Assembly: GCA_947462515.1 (NCBI GenBank)
Contig: CANHPJ010000159.1
Location: 1 to 5,170, forward strand
DNA length: 5,170 nucleotides
Origin: Bacteroidota bacterium
GTDB lineage: Bacteria > Bacteroidota > Bacteroidia > JACCXN01
Direction: 5' to 3'
Shown one piece after another: positions 1 to 5,170 of this stretch (position 1 is its first letter; every line of letters begins with the position of its first letter). Under the pieces are notes generated by a model. It worked only from the letters and a program-made list of their open reading frames with translations. It made no database searches and was not told the origin of the DNA. The position numbers were made by a program, and so were the translations under genes.

Positions 1-575
1 AACACCCAAGAGAAAAATGTTAAACAAATTACAGATCCTGAGAATATTATGATGTCATCTTTAAGATTATTCAGTTTGATGTGATTTTGCCTAAAAAAAA
101 CAGGCACCAGAAGAATAAGCAATATAAGATCTTTAAAAAATGATTCCCAGGGAGTTAAGCTTCTCCCAAGAGAGCCTTTCAAAGCATCGCCAAAACAACC
201 GCAATCGGTAACACATGTTACATTTTTTTGAATTTCTCTACCATTTTCTATAACGGTATAAGTCTCGTTAGGATTGCAGGTGGCGGTATAAAAGGTAAGC
301 CAACCAAAAAAAACTATCAATCCAAGTAATAACCAGGAAGTCAATTTTATTTTACCACCAACTAATAAGGCAAAGCCAAGCACAATTTCTGCCAAACATG
401 CAATAATGGCAAGAATTAGAGAGGAAGGTTCAAGAAAAGTTAGATTTAGTGCACTTTCTGCAAAATAATCATTGAGTTTATAAGAGAAACCGAGAGGATC
501 ATTTGCCTTTATTAGTCCTGAAATAATAAATAAGGAACCTACTAAAATTCGGCAAGAATATAAAACTGCTTTCAT
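1..575 (-). CDS. DoxX/MauE-like membrane protein (BT_3928-type), N-terminal 191 residues, truncated by window edge
   Basis: The reading frame begins at ATG 575 and stays open to the left edge, so only the first 191 residues are seen and the C-terminus is missing. The protein starts MKAVLYSCRILVGSLFIISG and continues with LIKANDPLGF, a layout typical of the DoxX/MauE-like family (membrane segment, then a K-x-x-D-P-x-G-F/S-type stretch). Hydrophobic segments lie at about 7-23, 50-73, 80-98, 148-162 and 174-191. The segment near residues 98-140, between two membrane helices, carries four cysteines at 100, 121, 125 and 127, the last two in CGCFGDA, a motif shared with MauE-like proteins. MauE is needed for methylamine dehydrogenase maturation; family members are thought to act in thiol redox chemistry in the membrane, but no substrate is established here. 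It lies downstream of, and in the same direction as, the DUF1599 gene, 82 bases away. Family assignment is fairly sure; the function is inferred only loosely. Confidence 0.85.
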   Translation of the reverse strand, partial: MKAVLYSCRILVGSLFIISGLIKANDPLGFSYKLNDYFAESALNLTFLEPSSLILAIIACLAEIVLGFALLVGGKIKLTSWLLLGLIVFFGWLTFYTATCNPNETYTVIENGREIQKNVTCVTDCGCFGDALKGSLGRSLTPWESFFKDLILLILLVPVFFRQNHIKLNNLKDDIIIFSGSVICLTFFSWV

Positions 576-611
576 TTTTAAAAAGTTATTATTTACTTAA
601 TGGGTGAATAT

Positions 612-641
612 CGAAACTACGAAAAAAAATTAGCAAAACAA
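612..641 (-). promoter_or_regulatory. candidate Bacteroidota-type promoter for the DoxX-like gene
   Basis: Read on the minus strand, TAGTTTCG (619-612) matches the Bacteroidota -7 consensus TAnnTTTG at all but one fixed position. A TTG (641-639) lies 19 bases upstream, which fits the usual -33 to -7 spacing. Transcription would begin near 605 and leave a leader of about 30 bases before ATG 575. The stretch is AT-rich, so a chance match is possible. If real, the DoxX-like gene has its own promoter in addition to any readthrough from the DUF1599 gene. Confidence 0.3.
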
Positions 642-657
642 TAAAATTAATACTTCA

Positions 658-1200
658 TTACTTTTTTTCATCTAGCCTTATTAAAGCAAAAACAGCATAA
701 TTTATCATATCGTGATAATTGGCATCAATACCTTCAGAAATGAGAGTGGCGCCTTTATTATCTTCTATTTGCTTTGTTCTTAAAATTTTCATCAAAATTA
801 AATCTGTCAATGAGCTAATCCTCATATTTCTCCAAGCCTCGCCATAATCATGATTTTTGTCTTCCATTAAACTTTTAGCAGTTGCAAAATGCTTGTCGTA
901 AAGCGAAATGGCATCATCAATTGCCAATTCTAATTTATCTGTATTTCCAAGCTCGAGTTGAATTAATCCAATTATGGCATAATTAACGATGCCAATAAAT
1001 TCAGATTTAACACCCTCTTGAATTTTTTGTGTTCCTTTTTCTTCAATGCTTCGTATGCGTTGGGCTTTAATTGAAATTTGGTCTGTTATAGAACTTGCCC
1101 TTAAAATTCTCCACGCGCTGCCATAATCTTTCATTTTTTTAACAAATATGTCGCGACAAATCTTTATTATTGAATCGTATTGAGAAGAAGTATTAGTCAT
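658..1200 (-). CDS. Tandem DUF1599 (nucleotide modification associated domain 1) protein
   Basis: This 180-residue protein consists of two copies of the same domain. Copy 1 covers about residues 15-83 and copy 2 about 108-177, joined by a helical, acidic linker. Shared anchors are DYG-x-AWR (25-31 and 118-124), SS-x-TD (36-40 and 129-133), K...R...IE (45-53 and 138-146), EG (62-63 and 156-157) and NYA followed by LI-x-L (73-82 and 167-176). By hand alignment I count about 28 identities over roughly 61 columns. The pattern matches DUF1599 (PF07659), which Pfam also calls nucleotide modification associated domain 1; phages often carry single copies, whereas Bacteroidota have two-copy versions of about this length. 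The biochemical activity is unknown. The predicted mostly helical fold with conserved acidic and Asn residues resembles nucleotide-handling proteins, but that is inference. ATG 1200 is the natural start. It is divergent from folP and followed by the DoxX-like gene. Confidence 0.9.
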   Translation of the reverse strand: MTNTSSQYDSIIKICRDIFVKKMKDYGSAWRILRASSITDQISIKAQRIRSIEEKGTQKIQEGVKSEFIGIVNYAIIGLIQLELGNTDKLELAIDDAISLYDKHFATAKSLMEDKNHDYGEAWRNMRISSLTDLILMKILRTKQIEDNKGATLISEGIDANYHDMINYAVFALIRLDEKK

Positions 1201-1218
1201 TTTAAAAAGCTGTTAAAA

Positions 1219-2085
1219 TTGAGGCCGAAAGATACACTTTTTTGCAAAAAAAAAACATTGAACTGCGGGGGTAAACTAATAGATTTATCAACGCCAGTTA
1301 TTATGGGAATTCTGAATGTTACACCTGATTCTTTTTACGATGGAGGGATGTATACTTCAGAAAAAGAAACGATAAAAAGAGCTCAAAAAATTTTGGAGCA
1401 GGGCGGTAAAATTATTGATATTGGGGCATACTCCAGCCGACCCGGTGCCAAAGATATTACGAGTGAGGAAGAATTAGAGCGATTGATACCCATTCTGAAA
1501 ATTATAAAAAAGGAATTTCCTGACAGTTTAGTTTCTGTTGATACTTTTAGATCAGAAATTGTTAAAAGAACATTTGATATGGGTATCGATATGGTCAATG
1601 ATATTTCTGGAGGAAGTCTGGATGCTGAAATGTTTAAAACTATTTCGGAGCTCAAATTACCTTATGTATTGATGCATATGAAAGGAAATCCCCAGAATAT
1701 GCAATTAAAACCAGAGTATAAAGATGTAACAGCTGAAGTAATATATTATTTTTCCGAAAAAATAAATCAACTCAAAAGTTTAGGTGTAAATGATATAATA
1801 CTAGACCCGGGATTTGGCTTTGGTAAAGAATTACAACATAATTATGAATTGCTAAATAATATTGACAAGCTTCATATTTTCGATTTACCCATACTTTGCG
1901 GTGTTTCTAGAAAATCAATGATTAATCGCGTACTTGATACCAAACCTGAAACAGCCTTAAACGGAACAAGCATATTGAACAGCTATTGTTTGAATAAAGG
2001 AGCTTCTTTTTTAAGAGTGCATGATGTTAAAGAAGCAGTTGAAGCAGTTAAAATATTTACATTTACTGAAAAAAATAATTATTAA
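1219..2085 (+). CDS. folP: Dihydropteroate synthase
   Basis: The enzyme joins 6-hydroxymethyl-dihydropterin pyrophosphate to p-aminobenzoate to give dihydropteroate in cytosolic folate synthesis, and is the sulfonamide target. With a start at TTG 1219 it has 288 residues, normal for the family. All hallmark motifs of the TIM barrel are present: GILNVTPDSF (30-39), DIGAYSSRPGA (67-77), SVDTF (106-110), VNDISGG (126-132), LMHMKGNPQNMQ (151-162), DPGFGFGK (196-203), GVSRKSM (228-234) and RVHDV (266-270). No in-frame ATG precedes the conserved core. TTG 1219 gives an N-terminus RPKDTLFCKKKTLNCGGKLI that resembles Bacteroidota relatives and avoids overlap with the divergent gene. Alternatives are TTG 1258 (275 residues, directly after an A10 tract) and TTG 1180 (301 residues, but overlapping the divergent coding region). 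The stop codon shares one base with the cdaA start. Function is certain; the start is not. Confidence 0.95.
   Translation: MRPKDTLFCKKKTLNCGGKLIDLSTPVIMGILNVTPDSFYDGGMYTSEKETIKRAQKILEQGGKIIDIGAYSSRPGAKDITSEEELERLIPILKIIKKEFPDSLVSVDTFRSEIVKRTFDMGIDMVNDISGGSLDAEMFKTISELKLPYVLMHMKGNPQNMQLKPEYKDVTAEVIYYFSEKINQLKSLGVNDIILDPGFGFGKELQHNYELLNNIDKLHIFDLPILCGVSRKSMINRVLDTKPETALNGTSILNSYCLNKGASFLRVHDVKEAVEAVKIFTFTEKNNY
1227..1234 (-). promoter_or_regulatory. possible -7 element for the DUF1599 gene
   Basis: On the minus strand the octamer TATCTTTC (1234-1227) matches TAnnTTTG except at the last base and sits 27-34 bases upstream of ATG 1200, a suitable distance for a short leader. I do not see a well-spaced TTTG at -33, so support is weak. 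If used, this promoter lies inside the N-terminal codons of folP. Confidence 0.2.
1246..1255. repeat. Homopolymeric A10 tract at the head of folP
   Basis: Ten consecutive A residues lie directly before the conserved folP core. If translation begins at TTG 1219 the tract is coding (Lys-Lys-Lys run) and slippage would break the frame. If it begins at TTG 1258 the tract is the leader, where A-rich sequence commonly aids initiation in Bacteroidota. Confidence 0.9.
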
Positions 2086-2879
2086 TGTTATTCCCATTAA
2101 ATTTTATAACCCTGAGGTGGCTGGATGGTATAGACATCGTTTTGGTAGCCATATTAATATACCAACTATATAAACTTGTTAAGGGGACAGTTGCAATCAA
2201 TATCTTCATAGGAATTCTTTCATTTTACTTTCTTTGGTTGATAGTAAAAGTGCTGAAGATGCAATTATTAAGCAGCATTCTAGGCCAATTTATAGGAGTT
2301 GGGGTAATCGCAATAATAATAGTATTTCAGCAAGAGTTAAGAAGATTTTTACTTGTGATTGGCACCACGGGATTTTTTAATAGAGACAAAATAAAAAAGG
2401 GGCTTTTAATTTTCAACTGGACTCAGAAAAAACCGCAAGCAGTTAACGTAAATGCCCTGATAAAAGCTTGTTCAAGTATGTCAGAAACCTTCACGGGGGC
2501 ATTAATAGTTATAAATACTAGTTCAGATTTGAAATTTTACACCAATACGGGTGACATAATAGATGCCATAGTTTCAAAAAGACTCATTGAAAGCATCTTT
2601 TTTAAAAATAACCCCATGCACGACGGAGCCATAATAATTTCCGGAAATAGAATTAAAGCTTGCAGATGCGTGCTTCCAGTTACAGAAAACAATGCCTTTC
2701 CGGCTCACTTAGGAATGCGACATAGGGCAGCACTGGGAATAACTGAAGCTTCAGATGCCATAGCCATTGTAGTTTCTGAACAAACCGGTGGAATCAGTTT
2801 TTCAAAGAGTGGTGAATTGAAAACAAATATTAATGCAGATGAATTAAAACAATTACTGGAAGAAGAATTTCAAAATTAG
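2085..2879 (+). CDS. cdaA: Diadenylate cyclase CdaA (c-di-AMP synthase)
   Basis: The protein condenses two ATP into cyclic di-AMP, a second messenger that in other bacteria controls potassium and osmolyte transport and wall homeostasis. The 264 residues follow the CdaA plan: an N-terminal membrane region with hydrophobic segments at about 15-30, 36-57 and 66-82, a FQQELRRFL linker helix (81-90), then the cytosolic DAC domain from about 120 to 240. The catalytic motifs DGA (180-182, within PMHDGAIIIS) and RHR (212-214, within GMRHRAALG) are both intact, and SEQTGGIS (231-238) closes the domain, so it should be active. The linker reads FQQE where most relatives have FQPE. ATG 2085 overlaps the folP stop by one base (TAATG), which suggests one transcript and translational coupling. 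The folP-cdaA order recurs in Bacteroidota. No CdaR or GlmM gene, the usual Firmicutes partners, is next to it. Confidence is very high. Confidence 0.96.
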   Translation: MLFPLNFITLRWLDGIDIVLVAILIYQLYKLVKGTVAINIFIGILSFYFLWLIVKVLKMQLLSSILGQFIGVGVIAIIIVFQQELRRFLLVIGTTGFFNRDKIKKGLLIFNWTQKKPQAVNVNALIKACSSMSETFTGALIVINTSSDLKFYTNTGDIIDAIVSKRLIESIFFKNNPMHDGAIIISGNRIKACRCVLPVTENNAFPAHLGMRHRAALGITEASDAIAIVVSEQTGGISFSKSGELKTNINADELKQLLEEEFQN

Positions 2880-2926
2880 TTTTAACTTATCATACTAAAA
2901 TATCCCATTGTTGAACTTTCTTCAGA

Positions 2927-2941
2927 TTAAACGTGGTTTAA
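2927..2941. terminator. weak inverted repeat between convergent genes, possible bidirectional terminator
   Basis: In the 91-base gap between cdaA and the convergent DUF4340 gene there is a perfect 6-base inverted repeat, TTAAAC and GTTTAA, around a 3-base loop. The stem is AT-rich and neither side is followed by a clear T run, so it would be a poor intrinsic terminator. Its position between two gene ends is the main argument for it. Nothing else is apparent in this gap. Confidence 0.2.
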
Positions 2942-2970
2942 AAGGCCAGAATCCAAAACGCGAGATGTAA

Positions 2971-3984
2971 TTAATCCTGTTTTTTAAGAAAGGATTTATA
3001 TGAAATCGTTAAAGGATCGAAAACAAAATATTGAATAATTACAAAATCTTTCCCATTGTTTATTAAGGCATTCATTCGATCTAAGTCGTGATAAACAGTT
3101 TTTCCCTCCATATCGGTAGTTCCAGATTTAGTTGGCTTTCTATAGGCTTTAACCACGTTCTTTTTTCCTAAAACATCAGTTATGGTGATTGTAAACAATG
3201 AATTACCTTGAGTAATTGAGTCACGCATTTCCTTTTTCACCTCATTAGCAAATTCTTCAAAGTTCACCTTATTGTAAAGCGACAAATAACTATAAACTTG
3301 AGCAGTATCCGGATCAGTCACAATTTTACCTCCAGCCTTCAAGATAGGGTTGCCGGAGTTTATGTTTGATATCAGAAATGATTTATCCGGATTTTCAGAA
3401 TGAGTAATTTCAAGGGACTGCATTTGAGATAATTGGTAGTTAAAAATCTCTGAAGCTCTCCATTTATCTTCTTCAGCAAAATACCTTGTATTTAAATACC
3501 CAAAAAAACCTTTAATGTGCATTACAAATGGAACTGAGGAGTTTTCAAGCAGCATAAAGGTTCCAAAATTATCCTGAGTAGCATGTCCAACATAATACAC
3601 CTTAGCCGGTTTATCATCATCACCCTGATATATTTCTACCTTGGTAGAATTGGACGACATTAACTTAATAACATTTTCAATACCTAATTTCCCAACAGGT
3701 TCTTTCACATCCAACTGCTTAATGGTTAAAAGTAAATTTTCAATAGCATCATTTCGTGCATCATATTTATTATTCGCTCTCCAATGCCCTGGTTTTAATT
3801 TCTCAAGTAATACTTGATTACCATTTTTGTCAGCTAAAAAAATTTTAGTGATAGCAGCTGTGTCTTCCACCGCAAAATTTCTCAATTCCTCCTTCAAAGT
3901 ACTGGAGCTATTATTAAAATGAAGATAAAGAGCAATAGAAGTTAATATAACAACAACAAAAAAAGCTATTTTATTTTTTTTCAT
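2971..3984 (-). CDS. DUF4340 domain-containing membrane-anchored protein, next to gldG
   Basis: This complete 337-residue protein starts at ATG 3984 with a short basic N-terminus (MKKNK) and one hydrophobic segment at about 6-22. That makes it a signal anchor, with the remainder most likely outside the cytoplasmic membrane. There is no lipobox cysteine. The stretch KYDARNDAIENLLLTIKQLD (73-92), followed by VKEPV, is the typical opening of DUF4340 domains, and WRANNKY just before it is also usual. KIVTDPDTAQVYSYLSLYNK (220-239) begins a second, similar helical module in which loops and strands alternate. No catalytic motif is recognisable. It lies 57 bases downstream of gldG in the same direction, and DUF4340 genes often accompany GldG-type ABC-transporter auxiliary genes in several phyla. 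A role in the same envelope complex is therefore likely but inferred. The gene ends 91 bases from the convergent cdaA. Family assignment is good; the molecular role is unknown. Confidence 0.85.
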   Translation of the reverse strand: MKKNKIAFFVVVILTSIALYLHFNNSSSTLKEELRNFAVEDTAAITKIFLADKNGNQVLLEKLKPGHWRANNKYDARNDAIENLLLTIKQLDVKEPVGKLGIENVIKLMSSNSTKVEIYQGDDDKPAKVYYVGHATQDNFGTFMLLENSSVPFVMHIKGFFGYLNTRYFAEEDKWRASEIFNYQLSQMQSLEITHSENPDKSFLISNINSGNPILKAGGKIVTDPDTAQVYSYLSLYNKVNFEEFANEVKKEMRDSITQGNSLFTITITDVLGKKNVVKAYRKPTKSGTTDMEGKTVYHDLDRMNALINNGKDFVIIQYFVFDPLTISYKSFLKKQD

Positions 3985-4041
3985 AAAAAGACAAGTGAAA
4001 TTTCTATTGGGAAAACAGATTAAAATGTAAGATAAAAGTTT

Positions 4042-5170
4042 CTAACTGGTATACTTCCTTTTTCTTATAAAAAATTGCAATGTTCCGAAAGCAATAATTA
4101 AAGCAATTGGTAAAACCATATTTATTATTTGCCAAAACATTTTTTCCTTATTTATTTTATTGACATCTAATAGTCTCAATTTCAACTCCCTAGATCTAAC
4201 AGAAATAAGACCGGAATCATCACAGAGATAATTCACCGCATTTAAAACAAATGTTTTATTATCGAATACTTCTCGGGTATATTTATCATACCCAAGCGGG
4301 TAATAAAGTCCTTTTGATTTTTGAACCGGATTTTTAATCACATCTCCATCAGCAACAACAATGATCTTGGTGGGAGCACTTTTATCTTTAAATCGTAATT
4401 CATTACTTTCCTGAAGTTGTTGAGTGATACGATTTTTAAAAACCGATTCAAATGTACCCTCAATCAGCACAGCCACAGGCTCATTTTTTTTGCTAAATTG
4501 TCTGATATCCGGCTCATCTCTGACCATATTAATACTAATTCGTGCCGGAGAATTAACCAATTTGGTATACTTTGAAGTATGAAGCAGAAATGTTTTTTTC
4601 AAAACAGGAGAACCAACGGTATCAATAGTGCTTATAAATTCAGATTTAATGGCATTTAGATTATTTACAATTGGATGTTCGACAATTGGTAAAAGCAGGG
4701 GAAAGTAAAACCAAGAGAACAATTTTTGCTGAGGCTGATTACCGATATATCCAGTGATAATTGGTATTGGAGAGGATTGTATGTCTTGAACAAGATTATT
4801 ATTTATCCTCACACCATATTTAAAAAGTTGGTCATCTAAATTAACATTATGAGATGCGCCAATTGTATTGCTGTTAGTTTGAAGACTATCCATTGATGCC
4901 TGCACCCCATCAATAAAACATAGCATCTTACCTCCTCCCATAAGAAATTGATCAATAATGTATTTATCCTTTTCACTGAAAAAAGAATCAGGCTTTGCAA
5001 TTACTATACCGGTAAAACCCTTTAGTGCATTAATTTGACCGTTAATTCGTATTCTTTCAACATCGTAATATTCACCAAGGGAAGTGGTAATATCCTTAAC
5101 GTGAAACTCATCCAACTCGCCGTGACCTTCTATGAAAGCAATTTTTTGTTTTATGTTTTTGCCTAGTTTC
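4042..5170 (-). CDS. gldG: GldG, gliding-type ABC transporter auxiliary subunit, C-terminal 375 residues
   Basis: The frame is open to the right edge, so the start and roughly the first 180 residues expected for a GldG of about 550 residues lie outside. The first visible segment, KIAFIEGHGELDEFHVKDIT, is the family's conserved strand-loop that opens the GldG/IFT52-like (ABC_transp_aux) domain. Further landmarks, counted from the edge, are FLMGGGKMLCFIDG (about 75-88), VVADGDVIKN (about 271-280), PLGYDKYT (about 291-298) and the terminal SRELKLRLLDVNKI block. One membrane helix (about 346-367) and a basic tail RKRKYTS follow. In Flavobacterium johnsoniae GldA, GldF and GldG form an ABC transporter needed for gliding, with GldG mainly outside the membrane; many non-gliding Bacteroidota keep gldFG too, so motility cannot be inferred. 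A TTG at 5115 is not the start, because conserved GldG residues continue upstream of it. gldF would be expected just beyond the window. The DUF4340 gene follows. Confidence 0.93.
   Translation of the reverse strand, partial: KLGKNIKQKIAFIEGHGELDEFHVKDITTSLGEYYDVERIRINGQINALKGFTGIVIAKPDSFFSEKDKYIIDQFLMGGGKMLCFIDGVQASMDSLQTNSNTIGASHNVNLDDQLFKYGVRINNNLVQDIQSSPIPIITGYIGNQPQQKLFSWFYFPLLLPIVEHPIVNNLNAIKSEFISTIDTVGSPVLKKTFLLHTSKYTKLVNSPARISINMVRDEPDIRQFSKKNEPVAVLIEGTFESVFKNRITQQLQESNELRFKDKSAPTKIIVVADGDVIKNPVQKSKGLYYPLGYDKYTREVFDNKTFVLNAVNYLCDDSGLISVRSRELKLRLLDVNKINKEKMFWQIINMVLPIALIIAFGTLQFFIRKRKYTS

Noticed and set aside
1180..1218. TTG 1180 as the folP start
   Set aside because: It would add 13 residues without family similarity and overlap the first codons of the divergent DUF1599 gene.
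1383..1655. A 90-codon open frame on the minus strand inside folP
   Set aside because: It is wholly antisense to the conserved dihydropteroate synthase core, has no recognisable domain, and its Ser/Ile-rich composition is what the reverse of an AT-rich gene gives.
3985..4041. Promoter between gldG and the DUF4340 gene
   Set aside because: TACATTTT on the minus strand resembles a -7 element, but there is no TTG at a suitable distance upstream, and the 57-base gap is compatible with readthrough from gldG.
5109..5115. TTG 5115 or ATG 5111 as the gldG start
   Set aside because: Conserved GldG sequence (KIAFIEGHGE) continues upstream in the same frame to the window edge, so these are internal codons of a truncated gene.
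1..5170. RNA genes, CRISPR arrays, insertion sequences, phage or defence genes
   Set aside because: No tRNA-like cloverleaf, regular repeat-spacer pattern, terminal inverted repeats, transposase or defence-related protein could be recognised. Nearly all of the window is taken up by conserved chromosomal genes.

Overview
This window looks like a piece of a Bacteroidota chromosome. It is AT-rich, lacks Shine-Dalgarno-like leaders (A/T-rich stretches precede the starts), and its gene content is typical of that phylum: a folP-cdaA pair, a duplicated DUF1599 protein, a MauE/DoxX-like membrane protein of the BT_3928 type, and gldG, the auxiliary subunit of the gliding-type ABC transporter. The gldG gene points to a Cytophagia, Flavobacteriia, Sphingobacteriia or Chitinophagia-like lineage, but it does not prove that the organism glides. 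I cannot name the genus.

Layout. Positions 1-575 (minus) hold the N-terminal 191 residues of a DoxX/MauE-like membrane protein that runs off the left edge. Positions 658-1200 (minus) encode a protein made of two DUF1599 domains. Starting about 19 bases away and pointing right is a compact two-gene unit: folP (dihydropteroate synthase, probable TTG start at 1219) and cdaA (diadenylate cyclase, 2085-2879), which overlap by one base. A 91-base gap between convergent genes follows. From the right edge, reading left, come the C-terminal 375 residues of GldG (4042-5170, truncated by the window edge) and, 57 bases downstream, a complete membrane-anchored DUF4340 protein (2971-3984).

How the genes fit together. 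The folP-cdaA unit joins folate synthesis with production of the second messenger c-di-AMP, probably through shared transcription and coupled translation. GldG and the DUF4340 protein probably act in the same envelope ABC-transporter assembly. The DUF1599 and DoxX-like genes lie in the same direction, and their joint role is not known.

No RNA gene, CRISPR array, insertion sequence or phage gene was found. The region is conserved housekeeping sequence and I see no convincing new system. The observations most worth checking are the non-ATG start and A10 tract at the head of folP, the very tight divergent start region, the cysteine cluster of the DoxX-like protein, and the DUF4340-GldG pairing.
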